NCBI RefSeq assembly: GCF_003858455.1
Contig: NZ_RQZF01000004.1
Coordinates: forward strand, 1-64,000
From: Schaalia canis
GTDB lineage: Bacteria; Actinomycetota; Actinomycetes; Actinomycetales; Actinomycetaceae
Direction: 5' to 3'
DNA length: 64,000 nucleotides
The position numbers were made by a program, and so were the translations under genes. The notes below the pieces were generated by a model, which did not search any database, was not told the DNA's origin, and saw nothing but the letters and a program-made list of their open reading frames with translations. This document shows, in pieces, positions 24,969-34,363 of this stretch (positions are counted from its first letter, which is position 1; every line of letters begins with the position of its first letter).

Positions 24969-25733
24969 TTACTGGCCGCTTGCGTTGTTGCGCTTATACT
25001 CCTCGTCAAGCAGATAAAGGTCGTCCCGGGTGACAAGTCGCGCAGCCACTGCATATTCCACGAGGCGCACACGGCGATGGGTTGCGTGGGAGGAAGGGCC
25101 TCCTCGTAGGCCGGACACTCCGAGCCGGTCGAGCTTGTCAGCAACATTGTCGAGCTTGCGGTTGAAACGCGTCATCGACCATCCCAAACGCTTTGCTGCG
25201 GCAGAACTGCGAGGAATGTCGACCGGTCCCGAGCCTGCGCGCAGGAGCCACGGCTCTGCCAGAGAGAGGATGAGGAGGAATTGCGAGGGAGTGAAAGTGA
25301 CCTCCCCAACAGTGGTTTCGCCATTTCCGACCTCGGGTATTCCTGCACGTTTGTAGGACACACCGTTGACTTCAATGTCGAACTCGTAGGTGGTTGGGCC
25401 TGCGGAGAACACGACGGTTACCGCATCAAAGGCGATGGGGAGGCGGGCATCTGGGCCCACCCAGGCCTGCATCATGCCTGAAGCATCAGCAACGGTTGCT
25501 GAGGTTCTCGAGCCGATATTTTCTATCCACCACATGCCATTGTCATAGCTAATGGCAAGGAAGCGGCGGTGCAGGAATGGATTATCGTCCACGGAGAGGT
25601 CTGCTTCACGGCCAACAACAAACGTTGTCTCTGGATCGATCCGATATTCTTCCCCACAGTAGGAAACAACAGCGCAGGGAGTCTCTGAGGCCCCACAGGC
25701 ACGGCGAGCGGGTGAGTGTTGTTCAGCGCTCAT
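24969..25733 (-). CDS. FHA-HTH regulator-like protein
   Basis: 254 residues. Start at ATG 25731-25733, which overlaps the kinase stop as ATGA; a start five codons earlier would overlap more. Residues ~20-120 form an FHA-like domain (TTFVVGREADLSVDDNPFLHRRFLAIS ... IENIGSRTSATV). The C-terminal part contains a helix-turn-helix-like stretch (AAAKRLGWSMTRFNRKLDNV) and a basic end (HATHRRVRLVEYAVAARLV). An FHA domain binds phosphothreonine, so this could be a DNA-binding protein controlled by the kinase encoded just upstream, perhaps acting on the shared palindromes. That link is inference. It is translationally coupled to the kinase. Confidence 0.75.
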   Translation of the reverse strand: MSAEQHSPARRACGASETPCAVVSYCGEEYRIDPETTFVVGREADLSVDDNPFLHRRFLAISYDNGMWWIENIGSRTSATVADASGMMQAWVGPDARLPIAFDAVTVVFSAGPTTYEFDIEVNGVSYKRAGIPEVGNGETTVGEVTFTPSQFLLILSLAEPWLLRAGSGPVDIPRSSAAAKRLGWSMTRFNRKLDNVADKLDRLGVSGLRGGPSSHATHRRVRLVEYAVAARLVTRDDLYLLDEEYKRNNASGQ

Positions 25734-27565
25734 GGTGTGTCCACACATCCCGTTGTCGGATCAGAGGTCTTTCCGTTGCTGTGTCGAACGATGACTTCCA
25801 AGCACGTACGTCCATCAAGCTTGTTGACAGACACCGTGGTGTCTTGCGTCTGGCGTACCTGATGGTTCTCCAGGGGATCGATCAGGCGGTACAAATACTC
25901 AGCCCCCTCACCCTGGCTGTCCCAGGAAAACTCAACGCTGCCATCGTCTTTAAGGGTTCCCACTAGGCCGGTCACGGGTTCAGCATTATTCGAGGTCGGC
26001 AGTGCGTCGGGGCGTTCAGTTGTTGATGTATCTCCCGCAGGATTTTCAGTGCCGCCCTCGTCACGTAGGACGCTCCATACGCCAAAGACGATGGCACCCA
26101 CAAGGATCAAAGTTGCGAGCACGGCGATGATCACTTTGAGGGGAGAACGCGCGGGAACCTCGCTTGGCGTCTCCTCAACGATCTCTTTCTCTGAGCTCTG
26201 GTGAGCAGAGAGTTCCTCCATTGGCGCCGACGCAGTTGAGGCTGCGTACGCTGGCACACTCGCTGCGGGAATGCTCGGTTGCTGCAGGCCAACCGGTCGA
26301 GCAACAGTGGCATCGGAAACCTCAGCATATGCCTGCATGCCTCCGTCCCACGAGGCCGGAGCCGCCGCTGGAGTGATGGGAGGAGCCGAAGGCGTAGATG
26401 CACCACTTGTCGTGGTGTCACCGGCGAATCGCTGCGCGGCGGGTGCCCATGCTGAGGGTTCACTCGGCGGTAATGCGGCCCGGCCCACGCGGGTGGCCTC
26501 GTCGACTTCAACGGCAAACTCACCGTTGCCCCCAACGGGGTCAATACGACGAATAACCGAACGTGTCCCGTCATCGGAGGGAATGTCACGAACATTCCGG
26601 GTCGGACCAGGGCCCGTGATGGGACCATCGGGATCGATGCTCATGAAAGCACGAGCCCGTGTGGCGTCATCGCCCTCGTCAGACAGATCGTCCACCACTC
26701 GGTCTTCGAGGACGTCAATGGGGGTGGTGCGCTGGTGCATGTCGACTTGCACCTGCTGGAGGGCAAGGGCAAAGTCCATCATTGACGGGTAGCGCTGCCC
26801 TGGATCCTTCGCCATGGCGATGGTCAGGATACGTTCGAGCTCTGGTGGCACATCGGTGCGCCCGGTTTTGGGCACTGGGGAGCGCAGCACTCGGTTGAGC
26901 ATGGAGATTTCGCGGTTGTCTCCGCCGGGAATCTCGAAGGGGGAGTGTCCCGTGAGGAGCGTGTGGATAGTCGCCGCGAGGGAGTAGACATCCATCCCTG
27001 GTCCGAAGGGTCCTTGGCCGGTGGCTTGCTCGGGTGGTGCCCACGGCACAGAGAATCCGGAATCGCCCTGATTAGCGCCAGGTTGTGTGGAGACGGCGAT
27101 ACCGAAGTCCGTCAGCACGGGGTGACCAAATTGGGTGATGAGGATATTGGCGGGCTTGATGTCGCGGTGCAGAATGCCTGAACGGTGGAGGGTTTCCACT
27201 GCGCCAGCGATCCTAATGCCAATGTCAAGGACGCGAGGCACTGGCAATTGTTGCTTCTTCGCTCGCACCCCAAGATGAGGAGGCGGGCAGTACTCCATAA
27301 TGAGGTAGGAGCGGTTATCGTCACTCACCCCAGCACCGAAGACAGAGAGAATCGAAGGGTGGGCGGACATTTTCGCCATGAGGTTCGCCTCGGCTTCAAA
27401 AGCGCCGTTTTCTTCGGCGGAAGCGTCTGGGCGAATCACTTTCACGGCAATGTCGCGCTCAGGCATACGTTGCCGGTAGAGGAAAACATCGGCGAATCCG
27501 CCACTTCCGAGGTGCTTATGGTATTCGGAATTAGGGATTCTCGGGGGGACGATCCGATCTGACAT
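25730..27565 (-). CDS. Transmembrane Ser/Thr protein kinase with extracellular FN3-like domain
   Basis: 611 residues. PknB-type kinase domain: glycine loop LGSGGFADVF, Lys42 in DIAVKVI, catalytic HRDIKPAN (Asp135), DFG 153-155, APPE 176-179. Residues ~300-470 are a Pro/Ala/Ser-rich linker, then one transmembrane helix (VIIAVLATLILVGAIVFGVW). The outside part (~95 residues: GSVEFSWDSQGEGAEYLYRLID ... CLEVIVRHSNGKTSDPTTGC) reads as a fibronectin-III domain in place of PASTA repeats. It overlaps the FHA/zinc-ribbon gene (TGATG) and the FHA-HTH gene (ATGA). It corresponds to Pkb2 of the bifidobacterial PFNA cluster by architecture. Likely targets are the four FHA proteins and their partners around it. 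Confidence 0.92.
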   Translation of the reverse strand: MSDRIVPPRIPNSEYHKHLGSGGFADVFLYRQRMPERDIAVKVIRPDASAEENGAFEAEANLMAKMSAHPSILSVFGAGVSDDNRSYLIMEYCPPPHLGVRAKKQQLPVPRVLDIGIRIAGAVETLHRSGILHRDIKPANILITQFGHPVLTDFGIAVSTQPGANQGDSGFSVPWAPPEQATGQGPFGPGMDVYSLAATIHTLLTGHSPFEIPGGDNREISMLNRVLRSPVPKTGRTDVPPELERILTIAMAKDPGQRYPSMMDFALALQQVQVDMHQRTTPIDVLEDRVVDDLSDEGDDATRARAFMSIDPDGPITGPGPTRNVRDIPSDDGTRSVIRRIDPVGGNGEFAVEVDEATRVGRAALPPSEPSAWAPAAQRFAGDTTTSGASTPSAPPITPAAAPASWDGGMQAYAEVSDATVARPVGLQQPSIPAASVPAYAASTASAPMEELSAHQSSEKEIVEETPSEVPARSPLKVIIAVLATLILVGAIVFGVWSVLRDEGGTENPAGDTSTTERPDALPTSNNAEPVTGLVGTLKDDGSVEFSWDSQGEGAEYLYRLIDPLENHQVRQTQDTTVSVNKLDGRTCLEVIVRHSNGKTSDPTTGCVDTP

Positions 27566-29469
27566 CACGCCTCCATTCGGACAGTGACAGCATCTCCCAG
27601 GTCAAGGATGTCGCCGGGGCGCAGAATCATTGGCGCAGAGTCCGTGACTCGAACAGGGGATTGTCCCGGACGAAGGAGGAATGTGCCGTTATTTGATCCG
27701 AGATCGCGGATACGCACATCCCAACCATCAATCTTGATCTCACAGTGTGTGCGGGAAATTTCCTGGTTAGGGCTGGGCACAAGCACAACATGGGCGTGAG
27801 GTCTGCCCGGTTGGGGGGTGTAGCTGGGGCGACGTCCGATCACCACATCTCGATCAAGGGTGATGACCTCGCCTGTGGAAACGTGAAGCGTTCCCAAAGG
27901 TGGGCGAGGAATATTCACCGTTTGCTCGGTCATTGCCCCCTCACACGTGCGACACACTTGCACATGCGTAGGGTTGGGGTGGCCGTGGACGCATAGGCAG
28001 GCAACAACGAGGGGACCCGCTTGCGCATCCGTTTCGGGCGCACTGGTGCTTTGGGCGATAGCTTGGGCGTGTTCACGCAGGTGGGAGAGTTTATTTGATC
28101 GAACAGTATGTCCGTCGTGGAAGCCTTCGTCAGGAGTGCTGGCCGCACTATTCGGCGCACCGGAATGATTGGCTGCACCCGGAGTAGGAACATTGTCAAT
28201 CAGGGAGGGTGTTGCTGCTGCGTGACTATTGTGTGCGCGAGGCACCTCGTCAATAAAGAATCCATTAGCTTGGCGAGGGAGCTCGGGCTCTGGGGGTGCA
28301 GGTGACATCGGAGGTGCTGGGGGTACGTAGCCGATGTTGCCCTGCGGCATGGCGTATGCGGCTTCGTCAACGGCATCCGTCGACTCACCGGCAGTGAAGG
28401 GGGCGGGCTCAGGCACGGCGGTGGGCACGTTGGCGGGTGCTTCGGGAGTCGCGTTGCTTGGGTCGGAGTAGGGGTTATCGTCGTTGCGTACCTGCCGAAC
28501 TGCCGCTTCTTCGACAGAGCGAGCGCGGGTGTGTTCCAAAAAGAGATCTGAGAAATCTTGCTGAGGTTCAACGGGTGACAAGCCTTGCTCATCAACGAGG
28601 TGACCATCGGCAGCAGTAGCAGTGCCGATACCTTGGTTAAGGTGGTCGCTTTCCCCATCTCCCTCATTTTCGTCATCTTCGGGATAGGCTCGGGTGAGGT
28701 TCATCATGTCTTCACTGAGGGTATATCCAGCCCGCTCTTCGGCACTCACCTCGGGCAGGTTGATGACCTCTGGAGTGTCGTCAAAGCTCCTCGTCTCGAT
28801 CGCCCCGCTATCGGGATCCTCAGAATCGTCTAGGGCAGCGCTTAGTGGGGCTAATTCTGACGCAGTCTCGTCGATCCGTGGTGCCGCGAGCGCTAATTCA
28901 TCCGAAGATGCTGCGGTAGGCGCAATACTTGGCATCATGCTCGACATTCCGCTGGAGGTAGTTTGTCCAGGAATAAGCTGTTCAGCGGTGGAGGTCTGTC
29001 CGTCGACGGTAGCGGCAAGTGTGCCATAGCTCAGGGTAGATACGGGGATGACGGCGCTCGCTGCGATGAATTCTGTCGGTTGCGGGAGGGTAAGAACCTC
29101 CTCTCCAATGGGCGCATTGATCCTCCAGCCATTGAGTTGCTGAACGCGTTTTTCCTCCCAGGTGATGACATTGCCGCTGGTGAAGGATGAGGTACCCTCG
29201 TGGGTGTCAAGGCTGAGTTCAAAGGCACCGCGCACGGCAATGTGCATGGTGTCGCCTTCTGGAACAATGGCAACGAAGTTGGGAAGGGCTGCCAGATTTG
29301 TCCCACATGCGGAGGTAAGCGCCTGTAGAAGGGTGCCAAGATCTACGCCTTCTTCGAGGAGTGTCCAAAACTCTGCGCCGAGTCCGCTTGCTGGATTTTC
29401 AAGAACAATGACCCCGTTTCGCGTGATGACAGCAAGGTTGGTGCCGGGGGTCCACATGCAGTGTTCCAT
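27565..29469 (-). CDS. FHA domain protein with zinc-ribbon and long disordered linker
   Basis: 634 residues. Residues 1-150 form a folded N-terminal domain (PGTNLAVITRNGVIVLENP ... MHIAVRGAFELSLD) seen in actinobacterial FHA proteins of this locus. Residues ~170-490 are acidic, Pro/Ala/Ser-rich and probably disordered, with many Thr/Ser that the kinase could modify. A four-cysteine zinc ribbon (CLC...CRTC) near 510 precedes a C-terminal FHA domain (VVIGRRPSY, ISRTHCEI, DLGSNNGTFL). It is cytoplasmic. Start overlaps the phosphatase stop by 1 base (TAATG). Probably an adaptor that bridges phosphorylated partners. Confidence 0.88.
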   Translation of the reverse strand: MEHCMWTPGTNLAVITRNGVIVLENPASGLGAEFWTLLEEGVDLGTLLQALTSACGTNLAALPNFVAIVPEGDTMHIAVRGAFELSLDTHEGTSSFTSGNVITWEEKRVQQLNGWRINAPIGEEVLTLPQPTEFIAASAVIPVSTLSYGTLAATVDGQTSTAEQLIPGQTTSSGMSSMMPSIAPTAASSDELALAAPRIDETASELAPLSAALDDSEDPDSGAIETRSFDDTPEVINLPEVSAEERAGYTLSEDMMNLTRAYPEDDENEGDGESDHLNQGIGTATAADGHLVDEQGLSPVEPQQDFSDLFLEHTRARSVEEAAVRQVRNDDNPYSDPSNATPEAPANVPTAVPEPAPFTAGESTDAVDEAAYAMPQGNIGYVPPAPPMSPAPPEPELPRQANGFFIDEVPRAHNSHAAATPSLIDNVPTPGAANHSGAPNSAASTPDEGFHDGHTVRSNKLSHLREHAQAIAQSTSAPETDAQAGPLVVACLCVHGHPNPTHVQVCRTCEGAMTEQTVNIPRPPLGTLHVSTGEVITLDRDVVIGRRPSYTPQPGRPHAHVVLVPSPNQEISRTHCEIKIDGWDVRIRDLGSNNGTFLLRPGQSPVRVTDSAPMILRPGDILDLGDAVTVRMEA

Positions 29470-30476
29470 TAGAGTTCTTCCTCCTCTGGAGTGTTACTTC
29501 CCTGGAATTGAGAGGCGTATTCGGCAAGTGCTCGAAGATGGATCACACGCTCACCTGGCAGGGTGTCGTCGCCATCGTCAGCATCATCGACTTCTGGTGC
29601 GTTGTGTGACTCTTGGATGTCTTGCCCGTCTGCCTGCTTCTCATCTATTTGATGTCGAGCGTCGTCTCGGCGGATAGTGTCGCCTGCGCCCCGAGCCTGC
29701 CATAGGGGGTGGACGTCGTGAGCGTCAACAACGATGACTGTGGCGTTGTCATTTCCGCCTGCGCGTAATGCCATGTTGATCAGTTCATCAGCGAGGTCTT
29801 GAGGATCGGCGATATTGCGTGCAGCCATCTCAATGAGTGCGTCGGTTACCTCTCCGCTGACCCCATCAGAACAGATGATGTAGCGGTCTCCATCTGCGAT
29901 TGGCGCAACGAAGTGATCAATGGGAATAGAGGGGCTAAATCCCGCACCGAGTGCTTTAGTGAGGACATTACGGTGAAGGTAGTCGCGTGCGTCCTTTTCA
30001 CTTAATGCACCCGAATCTTTGAGTTCTTGGAACTCGGAGTGATCGACTGTGACCTGTGAGAACTCGTTCTCTGCAAGGGCATAGGTACGCGAGTCACCGA
30101 TATTAAAGATGCGGATACAGGGGATTCCCGAATGGGTGGAGAAAACCAGGCCGCTCATCGTTGAGCCTGGACTCCCCTCGTTCATTCCAAGCTCAGACAA
30201 TGCCCGGGTGGTTTCCATCAGGGCGTGATTGAGCTCTTCTTGGGTGACGAAGTCTTCGCTTCCAATGTGGGCACCCATTTGGGCAATCACCTCAGCTGAG
30301 GCGATGTTTCCTCCGCTGTGCCCTCCCATGCCATCAGCAACGAGGTAGAGCGGAAAACGCGCGATGTAAGAGTCTTCGTTGAGCTTACGACGACACCCCA
30401 CGTCGCTGCGTGCGCCGTGGGTGACTCTGACGTGGGGTGTCGTTGAGTGTGCCTGAGAGAGTTCGTTATCAGCCAC
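29469..30476 (-). CDS. PP2C-family Ser/Thr phosphatase of the kinase/FHA cluster
   Basis: 335 residues from GTG 30474-30476, which overlaps the previous stop (GTGGCTGA). PP2C signatures: NEDSYIARF, VADGMGGH, GDSRTYAL, ICSDGVSGE, GGNDNATVIVVD. The C-terminal ~90 residues are acidic and probably disordered (DDADDGDDTLPGE ... EEEEL). No membrane helix, unlike PstP. It is the counterpart of PrpC in PFNA-type clusters and the likely antagonist of the kinase. It is paralogous to 5560-6465. Confidence 0.92.
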   Translation of the reverse strand: MADNELSQAHSTTPHVRVTHGARSDVGCRRKLNEDSYIARFPLYLVADGMGGHSGGNIASAEVIAQMGAHIGSEDFVTQEELNHALMETTRALSELGMNEGSPGSTMSGLVFSTHSGIPCIRIFNIGDSRTYALAENEFSQVTVDHSEFQELKDSGALSEKDARDYLHRNVLTKALGAGFSPSIPIDHFVAPIADGDRYIICSDGVSGEVTDALIEMAARNIADPQDLADELINMALRAGGNDNATVIVVDAHDVHPLWQARGAGDTIRRDDARHQIDEKQADGQDIQESHNAPEVDDADDGDDTLPGERVIHLRALAEYASQFQGSNTPEEEEL

Positions 30477-31857
30477 CAATTTTTACCGATCGATCTCCGA
30501 AGTAAACAGTTGCACCTGCGGGTGCCAGAACAGGTGCCCCTGGCAGCACTGCTTGAGTGGTACCTGAAGGCAGCATGACGGTGGTCCCATTTGTGGAGTG
30601 CATGTCCTCAACAAGCACGGCGCCGGATTGGACGCTGAGTGCGATGTGAATCTTGGAGATGGAACGTCCTGGATCGTGAAGGCTGACCATCTGTGCGTTC
30701 GGGTGTCCTGGTTCAGGTTCGGGAGCGCGTCCAACAAGTGCCTGGCCTGAAAGGAAATGGTGAGATCCGTCATCGAAGGTAAGCAGGATTGAGTCCACAG
30801 GGCGGCGGGCTACTGTGCGATCAACCTCTTCGACTGGTGTTTGTGGGGCAGTAAAGGGATCTGCCTGCACGCTTGGCGTGATGGAGGGTTGCGGGGTTCC
30901 AAAAGGATGCGTGGGCAGGGATGGGGGTGTGACTGCGGCCGTTGCTGCAGGAGGAGCGTAGGGCGAGGGTGCCTCGGGCGCGGGAGGCGTATGCGTCATG
31001 CCAGTCGGGGCTGGCGGCTGGTAGGCGGAGGGCATGCCTGTGGGAGCGGGTGGTGTGTGTGCTTCTACCGGGGGCGCGTAGGGGTTTGCCGGGGCAGGTG
31101 GTGTCAGGGCTGAGGGGGTGGGGCTAGAGGATATGCCTGGCACTTCTGTAATGGGAGCAGAGGCACTTGAAGAATTAGGTGTTCCCACGGGTGGAGTGGC
31201 TGGGGTGCTGGGCAGAACCGGGGGTGAGGGAATGTTGTCGGTGATCATTGGTCGTGGGGTGCCGGAGGTGGGACTCCACGGCTGGTTGGAGTCTGTCTCG
31301 GGTTCATCACTTTCAAGGCGTGGAGGAACAAAAGCTGTGTCACGGCCGTCTTTGATATTGATGGTGATGAGGTTGGTGGTGCGCGCGAACCAGTGACGAT
31401 TCATATTGTCTTGGCTGACCAGCCAGATGATGGGGGTGGCCAGACCAAAGCTAACACTGTTAATAACGCCTTCAAGTAGGGTCTTACCGAAAGCTGAACC
31501 GCCGTTGATATTGCCATCAAGAAAAGACACCCACCGGAGGCCGGTAATATTCATCGCAATAGTCTGGCCTTTGGTCAATATAAGAGCCAGCTGAGCGATC
31601 CCCAAGGCAATCAGTGCGAGCATACCAAGCGTCCACATGGTGGCGGCAGTGGAAAGAGCGCTCTCTAGAGCATCAAAGTTAGCTGCATTGCTGATACCCA
31701 TGGTTGGAAGAATCATGAAGAGAAGGTAGATCGCAACAACAATCCCCGCATCAATAACGTGGGCAACGATTCGCTTCTCATTACCAGCAGCAACGGCTCC
31801 TGAGAGGTGGCGTGGCACCTCAACGGGCACCTTGCCTTCGACCTGCATCTTAGCCAT
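30469..31857 (-). CDS. RDD membrane domain - Pro-rich linker - FHA protein
   Basis: 462 residues. Residues ~20-190 form an RDD domain with about three to four transmembrane helices (ahead of the first: RIVAHVIDAGIVVAIYLL, where Arg and Asp are the family's conserved residues). Residues ~190-350 are strongly Pro/Ala/Thr-rich (repeats of PPAP, TPP). The C-terminal ~100 residues form an FHA domain (ALVGRAPE, SISKIHIALS, DMHSTNGTTV). It is therefore a membrane docking point for phosphothreonine proteins and could anchor the kinase/T7SS complex. The start overlaps the transglutaminase-like gene stop by 8 bases (ATGGCTAA). Confidence 0.9.
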   Translation of the reverse strand: MAKMQVEGKVPVEVPRHLSGAVAAGNEKRIVAHVIDAGIVVAIYLLFMILPTMGISNAANFDALESALSTAATMWTLGMLALIALGIAQLALILTKGQTIAMNITGLRWVSFLDGNINGGSAFGKTLLEGVINSVSFGLATPIIWLVSQDNMNRHWFARTTNLITINIKDGRDTAFVPPRLESDEPETDSNQPWSPTSGTPRPMITDNIPSPPVLPSTPATPPVGTPNSSSASAPITEVPGISSSPTPSALTPPAPANPYAPPVEAHTPPAPTGMPSAYQPPAPTGMTHTPPAPEAPSPYAPPAATAAVTPPSLPTHPFGTPQPSITPSVQADPFTAPQTPVEEVDRTVARRPVDSILLTFDDGSHHFLSGQALVGRAPEPEPGHPNAQMVSLHDPGRSISKIHIALSVQSGAVLVEDMHSTNGTTVMLPSGTTQAVLPGAPVLAPAGATVYFGDRSVKIGG

Positions 31858-34363
31858 TATTCTTCCTCCTTCGTGACCGCTTCATTTTGCGGCTCTTGTG
31901 TGGTGCGGAGCGAGCAGCTTCTTTGTTGCGCGCCTCAAGTTTTTGGATGAGTTTTTCGATACGCACCCGCATAGGGATTCTGCGGGCGCGTAGTGAGCGT
32001 GTTGAGACAAGTGCGCGCACGCGGCGATACCACGGCACCCGACTCTTAATTGAGCGAATAGCCTGCTTGCCAGAGACCCACGCGTGCTGACAGACGTCCT
32101 CATCAGGCATGCCCTCACCGAACACGGCTGAGTCGAGGGTGAGTGCAAGTTGGGCCAGAGGGGTTCGCTCCGCGTTGTAGCGGTGGAAACCGACGCTCCC
32201 TGTGAGGTCCTTGCCGTCAAGGTGGGCATCAATCCTGCGAGCCTGTTCCTGTCGAGTTGCGCCGGTCGTGACTGTCACTCCAAGGTCGGTGGCCTCGTCA
32301 ATCACTTCATCCCAAGCGCCGGCAGCTCGCGAGTCTTCACGTCCCTTCGTGCGACGGCGCTTGCGGCGCAGTGCCTTAAGGGTCACAAGGAGGAGCAGGG
32401 GAGACAGTACCAGGAAGCTCACGCCCGCAATCTTGGCGATGAATACGACCCAGGCGAGCCATGCTCCCGTTCCTTCTTCGTCATCCTCAGGTTCTTCGAC
32501 AACGTCGGGTGGAACTTCGGCAGGTTCTTCGGGTGGCTCTGGGGGTTGAAGCACCTGAGGCTTGGGATTGGGCTTGGGCTTGGGGGTTTCCGTTTGCGGA
32601 GTCTGATCCTTCGGTGGGGTGGGATCGAAAGGCACCCAGCCGACTCCTTCGAAGGGCACCTCAACCCACAGGTGAGTGTCCTTGCCGGTAAAGGTTACCG
32701 CTCCACCAGCGGCGTTATCTTGGTAGAAGCCCATGACCACGCGGGAAGGAATCCCCAGGGAACGCAGCATGAGGGCCATGGCTGGTGCGTATTGATCGTC
32801 GTCACCGATCATCTGGTCAGCGGTGATGAACTTGTCGAGGCGATCAGCGCGGTGGCCCGGTAGTGACAGGCCATCGGAGCCGTCAGAGTAGAAGCCCTTC
32901 GTATGTAGGGCATTCTCAATGGCGCGAACCTGTTCAATCCCTGGCTCCACATTGGCGGTAAGGGTTGCTGCGACTTCGCTGAGGGCCTGGGGGACATTGA
33001 GGTCTTGAGGTGTGACAACTTTCGCCACAGCTTTTCCGTCAAGTTCTGCATCGCTCCACGCGCGCTCGGTGACGTTCACAAGGCTGTAGGTGTCCCCACC
33101 GGCGAGCTTCGCAGTGCTCAGACCGGTGCCGTACAGGTCAGCGTAGTAGAGGTTCTCTGCCAGCTCTGAAGCACGCTCAGAGGTGAAGGTCAGTGCGCGT
33201 GTAGCGGCAACGCCTGGCAGCCAGTAGCCCGAGTATTCACCGATGGAGACAGACAGTGTCTCGGTTGAGCTCCCTTCGGGAAGGGGGGCGTCAGTAAAAG
33301 TGGTGCCGACGTGACGGAAGCCTGAGCCGGCGTCGTTTCCGACAATCTGGAAAATCGTGCCGTCATAGTGGTCGAGGGTTGCCAGACGAACGCGCGCTCC
33401 TTGAGCCAGGCCGTCAACGCTAAAGAGTGCGGTGTCTTTCTCGGTGGTGTTCCAGTGGCGGAAGGTTGATGCTGGCGAGTGGTATTCGCGTAGGTCAAGC
33501 GGGGGCTCAACGTAATCGCGCAGGACGGTTCGGTGCTGGCCAGCCAGCAGGAGCATATTGCCAGCGAGCGCGGCAATCACCGCTGCTGTCACCATAATGC
33601 CCGAGGTCACCCACCGGCTCACAGATCCTGTACGGGATGCGCCGGAAAACTCCACTGTTCCGCGTGCCTCACTGGCGCGGTTCTGTGCGACCTTCACGCT
33701 TGCCCACACGAGGGCAACGACAGCGATTCCAATGCCCAGCACTGGGGCGGTGGGGGCGTTTTGAGACCCCCACAGGATGCCGGTCACAAGCAGAATAGCC
33801 ACCGGCAGCAGTGCCCACAGGGGGCGGCGGCTTCGTAGCGTAATGGTGAGGGCCAGGAAGGCGGTGAGCAGGGCACTGAGGTAGGGCATGATGGCCGGGC
33901 CAACAAACACTCCTGCCGGTGGCTGTACGGTGAGTAGGTCCTTCCATGTGGCCAGGGTGCCTACGACAAGCATTTGCAGGGTGCGTAGCGTGGGGAGGAC
34001 ACCGTAGAGGGTCGTTTGAGGAACGGCAATGAGGCCGCCAAAGAGAATGTAGGCCAGGAAGAGGGTGACAATGCTTAAGAGCACGCCCAGGCGCAGGCGG
34101 TAGGTCAAGGCTGCTACTGCGAGCCCCAGAGCAACGCCACCAAGGGCTGCCACGTATCCGCCGAAACCACCAAAGACGGGGCCGTGCGTAAGTGCGGCGG
34201 CAATCAGTAGGATGGAAATGACGAGGATATCGGGCAGGGTGCGGGCGAGGTGTTGTTTGCGTGCTCTGGCCTGCGCCTTAATGGTCGCTGTGCGTTCGCG
34301 TTCGTGTTCCTCACGGGCTTGTTCGGCCCAGGATTTGGTTGCAGTCGTCGTGGAATCGCTCAT
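31850..34363 (-). CDS. Transglutaminase-like membrane protein (TgpA/DUF3488 type), catalytic Cys absent
   Basis: 837 residues. Basic coiled N-terminus, about six transmembrane helices up to ~220, one more near 255, a large extracellular transglutaminase-core region, a Pro/Glu stalk, a last transmembrane helix near 655 and a cytoplasmic C-terminus ending in a very basic tail (SRKMKRSRRRKNNG). The core reads MIGDDDQYAPAMALMLRSLGIPSRVVMGF ... DTHLWVEV ... GWVPFDPTP. Position and context match the papain-like fold, but the nucleophilic Cys (usual G-x-C-x-Q/E-x-A) is replaced by Asp, while the His-bearing block is kept. It is probably a non-catalytic binding protein. It is coupled to DUF58 by ATGA. 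Confidence 0.88.
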   Translation of the reverse strand: MSDSTTTATKSWAEQAREEHERERTATIKAQARARKQHLARTLPDILVISILLIAAALTHGPVFGGFGGYVAALGGVALGLAVAALTYRLRLGVLLSIVTLFLAYILFGGLIAVPQTTLYGVLPTLRTLQMLVVGTLATWKDLLTVQPPAGVFVGPAIMPYLSALLTAFLALTITLRSRRPLWALLPVAILLVTGILWGSQNAPTAPVLGIGIAVVALVWASVKVAQNRASEARGTVEFSGASRTGSVSRWVTSGIMVTAAVIAALAGNMLLLAGQHRTVLRDYVEPPLDLREYHSPASTFRHWNTTEKDTALFSVDGLAQGARVRLATLDHYDGTIFQIVGNDAGSGFRHVGTTFTDAPLPEGSSTETLSVSIGEYSGYWLPGVAATRALTFTSERASELAENLYYADLYGTGLSTAKLAGGDTYSLVNVTERAWSDAELDGKAVAKVVTPQDLNVPQALSEVAATLTANVEPGIEQVRAIENALHTKGFYSDGSDGLSLPGHRADRLDKFITADQMIGDDDQYAPAMALMLRSLGIPSRVVMGFYQDNAAGGAVTFTGKDTHLWVEVPFEGVGWVPFDPTPPKDQTPQTETPKPKPNPKPQVLQPPEPPEEPAEVPPDVVEEPEDDEEGTGAWLAWVVFIAKIAGVSFLVLSPLLLLVTLKALRRKRRRTKGREDSRAAGAWDEVIDEATDLGVTVTTGATRQEQARRIDAHLDGKDLTGSVGFHRYNAERTPLAQLALTLDSAVFGEGMPDEDVCQHAWVSGKQAIRSIKSRVPWYRRVRALVSTRSLRARRIPMRVRIEKLIQKLEARNKEAARSAPHKSRKMKRSRRRKNNG

